DNA of 64,000 nucleotides from Anthoceros angustus (taxonomy: Eukaryota; Streptophyta; Anthocerotopsida; Anthocerotales; Anthocerotaceae), in the NCBI GenBank assembly GCA_010909165.1, contig VJWM01000025.1, forward strand, positions 1,240,001 through 1,304,000. The letters are read 5' to 3'. Each line of letters begins with the position of its first letter. Within the stretch, counting starts at the first letter, position 1. This document shows positions 23,519 to 35,867 of this stretch, in pieces. A program made the position numbers and the translations under genes. The notes beneath the pieces were generated by a model. It did no database searches, had not been told where the DNA came from, and worked only from the letters and a program-made list of their open reading frames with translations.

Positions 23519-24654
23519 TTCTACAAAGCCTTCTTTCTCACCCTGCTGGACCCATCAGGCAACCAATTCGGAGAAGAAGCGGGCACCGGCCGTTCCCTCA
23601 ATTTCCCCCCTGCTCATATGGAACCGGAACCCATGAGCAAAATCCAAGAGAAGAAGACTAACCAGAGACTCACTTCACTGACTGACTCCCTCACCTGGCG
23701 AGCTGCCTGTTCCCAGGCTGGAAACTCCCCTGCACCATCCTCCAGCAAAGATGAACCTGCTGCCCCGCTGCCCAGTTCTCCTCATGACCACGTTGAAACC
23801 AGAACCAGAAGCAGGCAATGCGGTCCGTACGGTGAAGGAGGCGGTTGGCAAGCCATCACCCGAGGCAGCGGGGAAGGAAAGGTGGAAATTGACGGGTAGT
23901 GGAAGAAACCCACATCTCAGTCCAGACCAGTCCAGTTTGCCACTTTCTAATCGACTTTCACGGATTCCTTTTCACTTTCTACCAGCGAGCACGCACACTC
24001 TCGCACGCGAGATTACAGTACATTGGCGAAGACGTGGCAGCCGTTTAGGCTTTGCCCACAGGACAGTGGGGAAACTTCGTTGCTGGTGGGTGACTCTCTG
24101 CCCAACAGCTCATTCCCATCCGGCAGCACCTGGGTCGGAGTCTGCACCTCGGTTTGGTCTCCCCAGCCCTGCCCTGCGCTTGACTCCAGTCTGCGCGTAG
24201 CTGACCCCATTTCGTCCGTTGCCTGCGCACTCGGTGTGATCTGCCAGCTGCTGGACGGGAATGCTGTGTACTGGCTGCTGAGCTATTGACTGGTCCCGAT
24301 CCAATTTCCTTCCTCCTTCCAATCCTGTCTTCCCGTCCGTCTTCCTTCCAATCCTGTCTTCCCTTCCTTCTTCCTTCCAATCCTTCAGTTCCGGGCTGAA
24401 ATTGTGTGTTCCCTTGCCGGATCGATTGATGCCAGAATAACAGGGAGAAGGGTATTTTATTTGGCTTGGGCTTGTTTCTCGTCTTGTTGGGCGTGCGGAT
24501 CCGCTGACCTTGCATGGGATGTGATGTGATTCCGGTGAGGAGAAGCCGGAATTGATCGGATGATCGGCATCCCTGGGTGACTGCAGCAAGAAGAGGAGGA
24601 GCAGCAGGAACGAGGAGGGCAGGAGAGCGGTGAAGCAGCAGCAGGAGTGTTGGG
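23519..24654. other. Divergent intergenic region between the PPR and ANTH-adaptor genes
   Basis: About 1.1 kb between two divergently transcribed genes, so it should hold both promoters. A C/T-rich tract with repeated CCTTCCAATCCTGTCTTCC lies at about 24300-24390, probably in the leader of the downstream gene. Short open frames on both strands lack domains. Confidence 0.6.
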
Positions 24655-26463
24655 ATGGCGCCGGTGCAGCGGAAGCTGCGGAAGGCTCTGGGGGCCGTGA
24701 AGGACCAGACTAGCATCGGGCTGGCCAAGGTGGCCAGCTCCCGGGCCCCGGACCTGGACATAGCCGTGGTGAAGGCCACCAGCCATTCGGAGTCTCCCGT
24801 GGACGAGAAGTATGTGTATGACCTCCTGCAATTCATGTCCTACTCCCGCCAGTATGCCACAGCGTGCGTGGCGGCCGTAGCCAGGCGGCTGAACAAGACG
24901 CGGAACTGGGTTGTGGCGCTCAAGTCCCTCATGTTGGTGCATCGGCTGCTGCGGGACGGGGAACCCAGTTTTGAGGAGGAGTTCGGCCACGCCCAGCGCG
25001 GCATCCACATCCTGAACATGTCTGGGTTCAGGGATCAGTCCAGCTCTAGTGCCTGGGACTATTCTGGGTTTGTGCGGACTTACGCAATGTATCTGGATGA
25101 GCGTTTGAGGAGCTTTCCTCCCAGATCGCAAGACAACAAGCATGGAGGGCGAAGAGGACAGGGGGACTATCTCTCCAACCCGGGGGAACGGGAGGAGGAG
25201 GCACGCAACCCCAAGAAGGAGCTGCAGGCCACCAACATCAAGGACATGAAACCAGAAGCATTGCTTCAGAGACTGCCTGATCTGCAGCAGTTGCTGGATC
25301 GGGTGATAGGATGTCGTCCCACAGGTGCTGCAAGAGCGCATCGTCTGGTGCAGATTGCCTTGTATTCTGTCGTCATCGAGAGCAGCCTGATATACGCTGA
25401 TATATTTGATGGGGTCACCATTCTGCTGGATGGCTTTTTCGACCTGGAGTACAACGACTCTGTCAAGGCCTTGGACATTTACAAGTTGTCGGCCAAGCAA
25501 GCTGCCAGCATTACCTCCTTCTATGTGCTGTGTAAGAACATCGGTATAGGTAGGCCTGTAGATTACCCCAATGTGCAGTCTGTGTCTCAGGACAGCGTGG
25601 ATACGTTTGAAGATTACGTGAGGAACATGCCCAAGGGTGGGGGTAGACGGCGGAGCAGGAGCCCTGAGCCACAGGTTCTGAGGGTGGATCCTCCCCCACA
25701 AGCAGAGCCCGCCAAGCCCTTGGGTGACAAGGTTGAGAGGTCTCTCGAGTGGTCCAACGGGGGAAGTGCACAGGAGCGGAACAAGGGTGATGATCTCTTG
25801 AACATGGATGAACCAGCTATATCAGCGGATGAGCAGCAGAACAGCCTTGCGTTGGCTCTGTTTTCGGAGTCCACATCTACGCCGAAATGGGAACCCTTTG
25901 GACTAGCAAGCGACCAAGCAGGTCCTCCAAATGGGACAGCCACATCAGCAGAGACAGAGACGGGACAGGCTGGGTGGGAGTTGGCTCTGGTGGAGGAATC
26001 AACAAACATCCGGGCTGCACACAGGGCCCAGATGGCAGGTGGGTTTGACAACCTACTCCTGGAGAGCATGTACGAGCAGGGAGCAGCTGTGCAGCAGGCT
26101 GCGGCGGCGACCTCCTTCATCGGCGGCAGTGCCAGCAGTGTGGCTCTCCCCAACCGACCTGCGTCGTCCTTCTTGGCACTGCCAGCCCCTCCTGGTGCTG
26201 CACCTTTGCCCACAGCAGGAGGGGAGGACCCTTTTGCGGCTTCTGCTGTCGTGCCCCCTCCTGCTTATGTGCAGATGGCAGACCTGGGGAAGAAGCAATC
26301 GTTGCTACAGCAGGAGCAGCAAGCATGGCAAAGGTATCAGGCGGATGGAATGCAGGGATATAACGGCTTCATGAGAGTAAACAACAATCCTTACCTGACA
26401 GGTGCACTCAGCTTCAACTCTAACCGCAGAATGCAGGGTCCAGGGCCTTATGCACAGTACTAG
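24655..26463 (+). CDS. Putative clathrin assembly protein with ANTH domain (AP180/CALM type)
   Basis: One uninterrupted exon of 602 codons. Residues 1 to about 300 form an ANTH domain. It opens with QRKLRKALGAVKDQTSIGLAK, with the lysines used by this family to bind PtdIns(4,5)P2, and continues with YVYDLLQFMSY and NWVVALKSLMLVHRLLR. The ALLQRLPDLQQLLDRVIGC segment is typical of plant AP180-like proteins. The C-terminal half is disordered and carries DPF and LLNMDE elements that can contact clathrin or AP-2. The protein should act at the plasma membrane or TGN, linking lipid, clathrin and SNARE cargo during vesicle formation. The single-exon structure and length fit PICALM-like plant proteins. 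The start is the first ATG after in-frame leader sequence and matches the family N-terminus. Confidence 0.93.
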   Translation: MAPVQRKLRKALGAVKDQTSIGLAKVASSRAPDLDIAVVKATSHSESPVDEKYVYDLLQFMSYSRQYATACVAAVARRLNKTRNWVVALKSLMLVHRLLRDGEPSFEEEFGHAQRGIHILNMSGFRDQSSSSAWDYSGFVRTYAMYLDERLRSFPPRSQDNKHGGRRGQGDYLSNPGEREEEARNPKKELQATNIKDMKPEALLQRLPDLQQLLDRVIGCRPTGAARAHRLVQIALYSVVIESSLIYADIFDGVTILLDGFFDLEYNDSVKALDIYKLSAKQAASITSFYVLCKNIGIGRPVDYPNVQSVSQDSVDTFEDYVRNMPKGGGRRRSRSPEPQVLRVDPPPQAEPAKPLGDKVERSLEWSNGGSAQERNKGDDLLNMDEPAISADEQQNSLALALFSESTSTPKWEPFGLASDQAGPPNGTATSAETETGQAGWELALVEESTNIRAAHRAQMAGGFDNLLLESMYEQGAAVQQAAAATSFIGGSASSVALPNRPASSFLALPAPPGAAPLPTAGGEDPFAASAVVPPPAYVQMADLGKKQSLLQQEQQAWQRYQADGMQGYNGFMRVNNNPYLTGALSFNSNRRMQGPGPYAQY

Positions 26464-27132
26464 GGACGGCTACAACGTTCCGTCAGCTACTTCACTTTTT
26501 TCCATGTTTGGACACCCAGCTCGTCATCAGATTTCTGGTCGGGTCACGGTTTTGAGATTCAGCATTATCCTTGTTACGACATTGCTGCATTCGGGTTTCG
26601 GAGTTGCATTTGAGCGTTTTTGTGGACTCATTCATTCTATTACCAGTAGACGCGGATTTTGACCCAATTCTTGTACTAAATTCTTCCACCACATAGCATG
26701 GGCCTCTCAATTGCAGCAGTTGTTTGAACATCGTAAGTATGTAGACGAGCATAATTGAGGTTATTCGGTGCGACGTCTGTACCTACCTGCGACCAGGCAC
26801 CACGTATATTTCATGCTTACATGATCCATGATTGACCAAGGCGTCAAGTTTCAGGGCCATGTCATAATCCTGACAGCCCAACAATGAGTGTTCTAAAATT
26901 CTCTGCCTAGCATCTACAACTAACAATCTACGAAGCAGCTTAGCACAAGCAAATCCCACCAGATTGACGATTTTCTATTGGCTCCAGAAGGAGGAAGGAA
27001 GTGCCGTGCCTGCCTTTCAGGCTTCTCCCAAAGCAACCCATACCTCCAAGCAGAGAGACAACGCATGGCTGGAGCAGGATGACAGAACGTGCTTCCAGTC
27101 TTATGACGTCGTGCTGAAAACATTGGTTATTT
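26464..27132. other. Convergent 3' intergenic region
   Basis: Lies between the ANTH-adaptor stop and the ATG3 stop. Presumably holds both 3' UTRs; no gene seen. Confidence 0.6.
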
Positions 27133-28895
27133 TTAAAGAGCAGCCCCGAGGTCGAAGTCCATTGTGTGGTCGTATTGGATCGTGGGAATGACTGAGGCTA
27201 CAAACTTGAGAAACAAGAAAAGGTACCTGCGAGACGAGTAAGCAAGACAGATCCTTAGACATGGATATTAATCCACAACCCCAAGTCCTCAAATGCCACT
27301 TGATGATCACTTACTTATCAACTTCCGGGTCAACCCCTCTTGACATGAGACCATCTATCATCTTCTTCATAACAGCACCGTGCCGGCAGGGATGCACTGA
27401 TGCGTGCTTTCCTGTGAGGTGTGGATGATCCTCAATGGTAACCTGAACACGATTCAAGCCGATCAGGTCAGTCAACCCGTGGTTACCTCTTTTGCAGAAG
27501 CCATGGCTAGCTAAAGAGGGAAAAGATTGCAGACCGTCTTTCGAGCATGATCTTGACTGACATCCTCCATTACGAGCTCGGGTTGAAGCAGCATGTGATT
27601 CTGGACACCCAGCATCTCCGTTGTTATTTTGAGTCTGTGAAGCTTGCGACAGTAGGCAGAAAGGTCCAGCAGCCTAGCTTACCTCATCATAGCCAGTTAA
27701 CCAGACCCTTGGTGTTTGATAGTACTGATCATACCTGAAAAGGAGTAAAACCAAGGAGGAGTAAAAATCCAGGCAAGGCCAAAGTACAACCACAATACTA
27801 GAAGTCAAGCGCTGGAAAGCAGCTCACATACGTTATGCTAACATCATAAGTGCGTGTGCGAAGAATGTTGTCATCTTCTGGCTCGTGAGCAACCAGGTAG
27901 GTTGGTGGCAAGGTGGCCTGCACAAGTTTTTGCAATTTTGGGCACTTCGGTGCGAAAAGAGTGCAAGCAAGGGACAAGACCAGGCGAGCGGCGACATGGT
28001 CAAGACAACACGACCCTGTGGATACATACCGCATCCTCCATGTTCTGACTGCCCTCAAACTCTGACATGTCTGGAACATCATCGTCCTCAACAGACGCAT
28101 AGCTTGGGATTATTCTGCTCCCCTGTCTCTGAACGCTCTCAGGCACAGTACCCGTAACGCTATCCAAATCCGCGTCATCATCCATCGACGGAACATTCTC
28201 CTCGTCCCCCTTAGTTCCTATAACACCCGCTCTGTACACAATGAGTGTCATCAACCACAAAATAACATTGCAAAGTCTGCTGCAGCACCACACAATTGGT
28301 TCCACACCAGCAGACAGACAGCAACAAGAGCCATATAAAAAAGGCCAATCACCTCGGGGAGCACCATGTGTCGCCCACCAGCCTCCATCATCGTCGTTAT
28401 CCACCAAGACTTCTCCCCCTGCTGCTACATAGTCGTCCTCAACCGAAGCAGCCCTCTTAAAGCATGGCACTGCAATTCACAATGACAGTCAGTACGGGAT
28501 CCGAACACCCGGCTCCTTCACGCAAACAGGCTCAGACAGCATACATGTCCCCACGTTACCTTACCATTCCGAGTGATAAGAAACTGCTTGTCAGGAAGCA
28601 AATACGACCTCCGCTTATTGGAATCACCAGACTCCCTACACAAGCAGCAACAGCAGCTCCAATGAAATTGTGCTACGCCTTCGACACAAGCACTGGAGAG
28701 GAATAATTGTGAACAGCAGTGGAGAGGCACTGACCAGGCCCAAGTCGGGCACTTGGCCACCAGATTGTCCCCTGCTTGGATAAACTCCTCGGGGGTGAGC
28801 ACACCCTTCTCCTTGAAGGCTGACACGGAGCGGGGGGCCGTGATCCTCTCCACAGCCACCTTAAATGCATCATGGATCTTCTGCGACAACACCAT
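27133..28895 (-). CDS. ATG3: Autophagy-related protein 3 (E2-like ATG8-conjugating enzyme)
   Basis: Nine exons (minus): 28895-28735, 28635-28565, 28469-28353, 28217-28030, 27917-27832, 27734-27683, 27600-27535, 27442-27315 and 27226-27133, all in frame, giving 320 residues (plant ATG3 is usually about 313). The start MVLSQKIHDAFK, the segment FKEKGVLTPEEFIQAGDNLV, an acidic flexible region, THLVAHEP-like sequence (here TYLVAHEPEDDN), YYQTPRVWLTGYDE and the catalytic HPC motif (ASVHPCRHGAVMKK) all match. The last residues are FDLGAAL. ATG3 accepts ATG8 from the E1 ATG7 on its active cysteine and transfers it to phosphatidylethanolamine on the growing autophagosome membrane. No damage is visible. 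It shares a divergent promoter region with the EB1-like gene. Confidence 0.96.
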
Positions 28896-29673
28896 CCTGC
28901 CTGGATGCAGCAGCGCTCAGATTCCCCTCGCCCTCGGCTTGCAGAGTACGCAGAGCTCCAGGGTCGCAGCAAACCCTCGCCTCTGCCTTTCCTCACCAGT
29001 GTCGTCCCCCAGCCAGAAGATTTCAGAGCTCCCAACAGGATTCCGCCGTGCAGACGAGGAGATTGTAGGGTTTGTGGTATCCGCCTGTGTCGTGCCCTGC
29101 CCTGTCCTACCCTGCCCGCGACCTTTCCACTCGCGCTTTGTTTCGGACTGTGTGTGTTGTGTCTTCCTGTCTCCCTGCACGATGTTCTTATATATAGTGT
29201 ACAAGACACACAAGGTTGCTGCTACAGAGAGACCTGCTATCTGAGCCAATTACGCCTCTTCGATTTCTTATTAGGCAGGTTGGTTTTTAATGTGTGTCCA
29301 AATGGCTTAGGCTTACGCCAAATGGGCACACATTTATAACAACATCCTGCGCCTTGATTGGTACATGGGGGGTGCCTGTACAAGGTGTGAAGTACAAGTC
29401 CCATAACAGGAAAATTCTTCTACATATGTACGTACTGTATGTACCTAGCTAGGTACAGCATGAGTTATACCCTTTCTAGAAAGAGAAAATTGCGTGTAGA
29501 AAGAGAAAATTGCGCCATTTCGCCGACTTCCCTCTCCGCTGAAGGACGTTAATGCGTGCCAAGATGGAAGCTCTTCCCTCGCTTGCAACCATAGTGTCGA
29601 TTGAGATTCACGACCCGATGGAATCTCTTACCACGCTTACAACCAGACTGCGGATCGAGATCCAAGACCCGCA
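28896..29673. other. Divergent promoter region between ATG3 and the EB1-like gene
   Basis: About 780 bp. Overlapping open frames (for example 28872-29339 plus) are uninterrupted only by chance and show no domain. In particular no calponin-homology domain is encoded here that could belong to the EB1-like gene. GTAGAAAGAGAAAATTGCG is repeated in tandem near 29475-29515. Confidence 0.6.
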
Positions 29674-30466
29674 ATGAAGGGCGGATGGATGCGAGGGCAA
29701 GGGCGAGGGAAAGGGCGGTATGCACAGCAGGCTGATTCAGACGAGGAGGAGGAGCAACAGCAGCAGCAGCAGCGGCAGGAGGCGAAGAAGGCAGTGCCGG
29801 TTCTGCGAAGGGTCAGGACCAGCACGCCGCAGGCAGGCGAGGGAGGAAGCGGCAGGGGCAAAGGCAGCAGCTCCCGAGAGCAGCCCAAAAAGGCCAGCAA
29901 TCAGAATCAGGAGCAAGCCCAAGCTGCGCATCAGCAAGCTGTTCTGCAGAGCCTGGCCACGTGAGGGACAGAACATGCACATTACATGGATTTCGTGCAT
30001 CACTCTTCTGGAGGACTGGAAAGGATGATGCAATGCATTTCTGATTGCAACAGGTATCTGGAAGGGGAGCTCATGGTGCGCCTCAAGGCCTTCGCGGAAC
30101 TCACTGCCGAGGTAACGATTTGCGTACAGGGTTGAAGGATGCAGGACGTACCTGTGGGTAGTGATAATATTCCATGGGTGCATCGCGTTGCAGGTGGAGT
30201 CCGTGAGCAATGAGCGTCTCTTCTACCGTGACAAATTGTGTCAGATCGAGAAGGTGAGGATTACAAGCCACAAACCATTCCACTCAGCACGTAAAAGGAT
30301 AATAGTCACACTGGTGATAACAAAACTGTTGGCAGGGCAGGTGTGCGAGAAAGCACAGCCACTGGGCTCGGCAGTCCCGCTAGTCGAATCTGTGCTAGCC
30401 ATTCTCAGAACAACTGCCGACCAGCCTCACCTTCCTACCAGAGACAGCAGCAACGGCAGGCAGTAG
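29674..30466 (+). CDS. EB1 C-terminal (EBH) domain protein lacking the calponin-homology domain
   Basis: Four exons, 29674-29960, 30054-30111, 30194-30253 and 30341-30466, with GT-AG borders and continuous frame, encode 176 residues. The first 90 are disordered: acidic and polyglutamine (DSDEEEEQQQQQQ), then basic and Gly/Ser-rich. Residues about 95-165 form a predicted coiled coil followed by the EBH signature (SVSNERLFYRDKLCQIEKVC, then VPLVESVLAILRTT). In EB1 this domain dimerises and recruits +TIP partners by SxIP motifs. EB1 proteins normally begin with a microtubule-binding CH domain, absent here and from the upstream 780 bp. The protein could be a dimerisation partner or competitor of full EB1, or a diverged fragment. 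Splice sites and frame argue for a working gene. Confidence 0.7.
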
Positions 30467-30628
30467 GGCCCCAGTGACATATGCTCAAGGACCCCTAAGA
30501 GGTGTCGGACAACCATACCATAGAAGGGGCAAAGGGCAGACAGACAAGTTGCTGCTGCTGCTCGAGCAACCAAAAGAATGTAACACCTATACCTCACCTA
30601 ATACTACTACAGCTGCTACCGCTCCTAC

Positions 30629-31323
30629 TCAACCTTCCAGCTCCTTGCCGACGAAGGGCTTGTGGGCAAACTCCTCCTCCTCCTTGGGGGAGTGGATGGT
30701 GACCATATCAGGGAGCGGCGTCATGGGACCCTGCTTGCCCTTGGGATCCCAGTCCAGCATGATCTTCACCTTGATACCCAGCACGCCCTGCCGGAGCAGC
30801 ACATGCCTGACAGCGCTGTCGATGTACTCGTTCACCGGGCTGCCGGAGGAGATCATGTAGCCGTCCTTGAACTTCATGGACTTGGCTCGCTGCGCACGAA
30901 GCTTGCCGCTCACAATCACCTCACACCCCTTCGCCCCGCTCTCCATGATAAACCTGAGCACTCCGTAGCAGGCCCTGCGCACCGCCAGCCCGCCCAGCAG
31001 CTTGTAGCGCAGAGACTCGGCCTGCGCGATGGCGCACAGCCCCCGGTTGTTCACCTTCTCCGCGTACAGCTCCACCGTGCCCTCGGGGAAGCTGAATCGC
31101 TTCTGCACGGCGGACGTGAGCTCTCGGATGCGCCTCCCCTTCTCCCCCAGCACGTTCTGCGTGCGGGTGGCCCGGATGATGATCTCGGTGCGCATGGGCG
31201 TCACCCGAACCTCCACCCCGGAGTACCCGTCCTCCGCCAGCTCCCTTGTCAGCATCTCATTCAGCTCCGCGAAGAAAACTCCATCCGCCACGAACTGCAA
31301 ATCCGTCCCCGCGCACCAGTGTC

Positions 31324-31359
<36 letters not shown>

Positions 31360-31542
31360 GAGGAGCCATCACCATCACCGGACCCAAAACCCTAGCTGCA
31401 TCCAGCATCCATACATCCCTGCGGCAACGAATTCAGCAACAGCAGCACACTGCAAATTCTGCTGCAAACAAAATGCAGCTGCGGATTCAGAGAAGGAGCC
31501 CGCCAATCCAACCTTTCGCTTCTTGCTCATCTGAGTAGCCAT
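30629..31542 (-). CDS. RPS3: 40S ribosomal protein S3 (uS3)
   Basis: Two exons (minus): 31542-31513 encodes [10 protein letters not shown] and 31294-30629 the rest, 231 residues in total. The KH domain ([20 protein letters not shown]) and the C-terminal S3 domain ([17 protein letters not shown], then [16 protein letters not shown]) are complete. uS3 sits at the mRNA entry channel of the small subunit and contributes to helicase activity and ribosome quality control; eukaryotic S3 can also have DNA-lyase activity. The intron holds an (AC)15 repeat at 31325-31354. It converges with the EB1-like gene 160 bp away. Confidence 0.96.
31325..31354. repeat. (AC)15 microsatellite in the RPS3 intron
   Basis: Thirty uninterrupted bases of AC, wholly intronic. 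Confidence 0.95.
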
Positions 31543-31634
31543 GGCTGCCGAAGAATCGAAGCAAGCGCGGGCACTGCTGGTGGTGCAAGCGTACACCTGC
31601 GAAAAGAGAAACCTATGATGGACCCAAGGCCTCT

Positions 31635-31657
31635 TAACCCTAGCCCTAACCCTAAAA
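31635..31657 (-). promoter_or_regulatory. RPS3: Telo-box elements upstream of RPS3
   Basis: TTAACCCTA at 31635 and CTAACCCTAAAA at 31646 lie about 95-115 bp upstream of the RPS3 start codon. Telo-boxes (AAACCCTAA-like) are frequent in promoters of plant ribosomal protein genes. This is a motif match only. Confidence 0.55.
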
Positions 31658-34600
31658 TAGTGTACTCGAGACCCGGCTACTAAACGCAGAAAACGCAGCA
31701 CACCATTTGAGTGTTGAGATTAGTAAGCGCATACAGTACATATAAAGAACAGCCGGGTCTCGGACTCTGTTTCTGTTTTCCAAATGCAAGCTTGAAAGAG
31801 CAATGCGCTCGTGCGGTGCGTTTGATGATATCCTCAAACACACAAGTCGGCAATCCTTACATGTTCAGAAGGCGTCTTGCAGCATTAGCAATGGACAGTG
31901 GAGTGACTTCGAAACCGTGCAAGCTGCATTTGAGGCTTTTGGAACACGCACAATCCCCAGAAAAATTCAAGCCTTTAGAGCCCTCGAAACCTCAAATGCA
32001 GCTTCCCGAGATACGTCATCAAAGTTGCCCGCTGCGCATTCCACCCCCGTTGCCAATGCTGCAAGAAGACATCCTGTAAAGATGCAGGGATTGCCATATT
32101 TTTTCTTGCGAGGATCTGTAGCAATCAAGCACTTGCTTGGACCGGCCTGGACAAGGCGAAGGTACCTAGAATGTAATGGTGTGAAATTTATTGGACGACG
32201 AGAGGCGAGCCGTCGCTGTCAAGTGGCAGGACAGGGGACCTGATGCTCGATTTGTGAGGTTCCGCACATAGACATGCGGGAGAGGAGGAGTCGGGAGCGG
32301 GAATGAGTGCAACAGGTTTGATGATACGAGAGAGCGATGCATCATAGTACCGGCCCGGCCCGGACTGCATCATTTCCGCCTCTTTCACAACAAACGCAGT
32401 GGAAAACTTCTCAGCAGGAAAGCGGGGACATGCCAAGACGCCGACGGCTCCTGCCGTCTCAACACCATGCCATGTTCTCCGCCTCAGGAGCGAAGATTAG
32501 GTCACGGAATTGTGGAGTATCATGCCCCGAACGCTGTCCTGTGGTGCGTCGGGTGATATGTATGCTGGATGTCTGTTTCTGTCCGTTTGGTACCGCACTA
32601 CGGTGGCGATGGGTGGTGACAGTGCTCCACGCTCCACCACAAATTTTTAACAGAAGGGCCATGGCTACAGCCACTGTATCACGTGAGTTTGTGTGACAAG
32701 GACCAAGGACCCGGGACTTGGAGGCCTGGAAGCCTGGAGGCTGTGCTTGAGTGTGGAATTGCAGGAGCAAGTATGTGTACACATGTGCAGAAGGCGAGAG
32801 ATGAACAGGGTGATCTAAAACGTCACATGATCGGTGACCTACCCAGCCTCCCGGGTGAGCAACTGACAAATCCTATTTGACAGAACAAAGTGAAGCCGGC
32901 AACCCTATTTGAAAGAAGAAAGTGGCACCGACCAAGCCCAAGTGTTGACAAATAAGCTGCAGATACCTAGACGTGCTGATATCATACTGTTCCTGAGTCC
33001 CCAAAGTGAGACACACACCACTTTAGCAGCGGCAAGCAGCAGAGCTGTGCAAGGTGCAAGTGCAGCATGCCCATCATGAGGGGACGGGACGGCCAAGGCG
33101 TCCAAAACGTGTGTTCCCCTCTCCGGTGGCCGGGGCCGGAGCAGGAGCAGGGACCGGAGCTGGAGCTGGACTTGGATTGATTGATGCTCTGCTCTGCTGA
33201 CGCTGCTGCTGATTGGAGCGTTGAGGTCAGACAGCGCACACCCGGTGTTTTGTGCTTGCATGCCATGACATGTGTCCTCCAGATGCCAGTCCATGTTTGT
33301 GGTGCAGTCTGTCACAGTTGGTGCAACACTAGTGTCATTCTGGTAGCACTTCCGTCTTCATCGGAGAGTTCCACTTCTGCCCAGTGTAAGTTCACCTAAT
33401 ACCTGTGGCTTTTCCCTTCCCCGGAGGTTAACCTGCTCGTTCCAATGCATCCCATGGCCCTGCCCTGCCCTGCCGTTGCCTTTGCTTGGCACCCCGGATG
33501 AGGCCTCCGGAGTTGCCAGATTCCCCTGGAACTTCTCCCTGAATACCACCTTACTTACCTGTACAGGTGGGAATACTACACTGCTGCACCAGTCTAGCAC
33601 GTTGTCCAGGGCATTGCATTCCACCCTAGTGTCCAGCCCAGCGACACCTCACACTGTTAGGGACACCTCACCGAATCTCCCCCCCTTCTCCAAAGCTCCA
33701 AAGAAGTCTGTTGTCTGAGATTCATCCTTTGTACCACAGAGCTTTTCATGCCTGTTTCATCCTTATCACGTGTCATATGCTTGCTGCACCCGGACCCGGA
33801 GCGTGTGTCACCTCACAGCCAGCTCCCACAACCACAGGCCTCCCGCATCGGTTTAGTCACCCTTGCCGGGTCTCCAACGTGATTCCCTCCGGGTTGCGGC
33901 TCCGATTATGCACTTTTACCAACACCTGGCTCCCGACTTGCTCCTCCTCTCCAGACCTACTTTGCCACCAAACCCATGAATCGAATTAAGGTGACGTTCC
34001 CTCTCCACGTCACGGACGATATCTTACATCCATCACGCCAGAGAACACCATCGGGTTCGTGCTGCCATCCATCCATCCATCCATCCACATCCCTACCATG
34101 TCATGCCATGCCGTATGGCCATCCCCAAGGCGGAAACCGTAATAACCGCAGTGGATGAAGATCTTGCCGTGAGGAAGGATTGGCGGAGGCCAGATCCCAG
34201 CGGCAGCCTCGCATCATCGGGTCATGAGGCTCGCAGTCCAGCGACGGGAAACTGACTGCCCAGGCTGGCCCCATGATTGCCCCAACCAACCGCTGGCCCA
34301 GAAACCCTAGACGTGTCGAGGGCGACGGAACGCAAACGGCTAACCGCCGGTCGAGCCGGTCGAGCCGGTCGAAACTGTTGCCCGTCAACCGAAGGGTGAC
34401 TGTTCGACCGGAATGAGGCAATGAGGCGGCGTCCCCTCGTCCATTGGGGGATGGGACGTCGCTCTCTCTCTCTCCTTCCATTTCGCCTTCGTCTTTTGTC
34501 TGCTGCTGCTCTTTTGCGTTTGCCTTTGGGCTGGGACGCTGGGAATCGGATGGATCCAGTCTGTCATTGTCTAGCGAGACAGGGAACAAGGACGCCGACG

Positions 34601-34950
34601 CCGACGACGGAGGATGGAATTTGTGGCCATGGTGTTTGCTCAGGTTACCTCAGATCCGATTCCTCCCTCTGATAAACCTGTGCAACATTGTGCTCTGTGG
34701 GCATACGAATGGTGAGGTGAAGAAGAGGATGGAGAAGGGCCAGGCAGCTATAGGTAGTCGAAATGATGGCTACCGCTGCCTGAGGCCTAGGCCTGTCACC
34801 CATCAACCCGTACCAGCCATGTCCTCCCGCGGCCGCTCCGGAAGGGGGAAGGGGCGCTCATAGCGTTGCAGGCTGTACTGTATGTGTGTGAGTACTCCTG
34901 CGAGGGCGGCCTGGCCCTCTCAGCCTGGTTCCGGCTTAGGCCTGCTGCTG

Positions 34951-34974
34951 CACCTGCACCTGCACCTGCACCTG
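34951..34974. repeat. (CACCTG)4 microsatellite
   Basis: Four perfect hexamers, preceded by CTG repeats. Confidence 0.8.
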
Positions 34975-35867
34975 ATACAGTTGCTCTCGGACTCCGATTC
35001 CCCTGCTATACCACTAGTAGGTAGTCTGGCTGCTGGGCCTGACAGACAAATCTGGAATCTCCACGGCTGTTGCTACAGGTGTCTGCAGGCAGGCTCACCG
35101 CCCACCTGTTTGACTACGCCCAAGAGAAGGGGAAGAGGAAAAGAAAGGGGTTCTGTAAAGGGAGGATAGCCACAACAATTCCAAAGGGGGCAATGGAGGA
35201 GATCCAAGCTTCTCCCGTGCTAGTACCTACCGTGCGGGTATCGTGACACCACACCACATGACGCGCAACAAGTGCTTTCACCCAGCTCCTTCTTCTTCTC
35301 CGAGTCCTAAGCCTCTCTCCCCAACCAGATTCGGCCAGACAGTAGTGGTCGGCTAGCTTTTGCAACGCCTGGTAACCTGCCTGCTGCTGTTGCCATTGTC
35401 ATTGCCATTTGCCATTGTGCTTGCGCTTGCACTTGCGCTTGCGCTTGCCTTGCCGTCTTCATCTCCATCTCCATGTCTTCTCTCACTTGTCACATCTTCG
35501 CCTGCCCCTTTCATCCTTTCTTTCTAGACTCCTCCCGCTCGGCCTGCTGCTGCTGCTGCTGCTCCTTTTGGTCGGATCTGCCGTATATATAATTAGATGA
35601 AATTGCCTTCTCTCGGGCATCATTCCGCCTTCAGGAGTGTGTCCCAGGCCTGCTGCAGTCCCGCCGGGCGCCCGCTTCCGCCTGCACACACACACTGCAA
35701 ACCAAAGCAGAGCAGTGCAGTGCAGTGCAGTGCAGCAGTGCGGTTCTGTCCGGTGGAGTCTGACAGTAGTGCACCCTGCACCCTCCAGTCCAGTCCGGAT
35801 TGCAGTGCAGTGTGCCGTGCTTCTGCTTCTGCTTCTGCTTTGCTTTGCTCTGCTGACAGTGTGCTTG

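Noticed and set aside
24457-25701. 414-codon minus-strand frame
   Set aside because: Antisense shadow of the ANTH-domain exon.
30662-31534. 290-codon plus-strand frame opposite RPS3
   Set aside because: Antisense shadow of RPS3 and its intron, with histidine/threonine runs from the AC repeat.
34819-34863. Short basic peptide with SGRGKG, resembling a histone H4 start
   Set aside because: Stops after 14 codons with no histone fold; chance similarity of a Gly/Arg-rich word.
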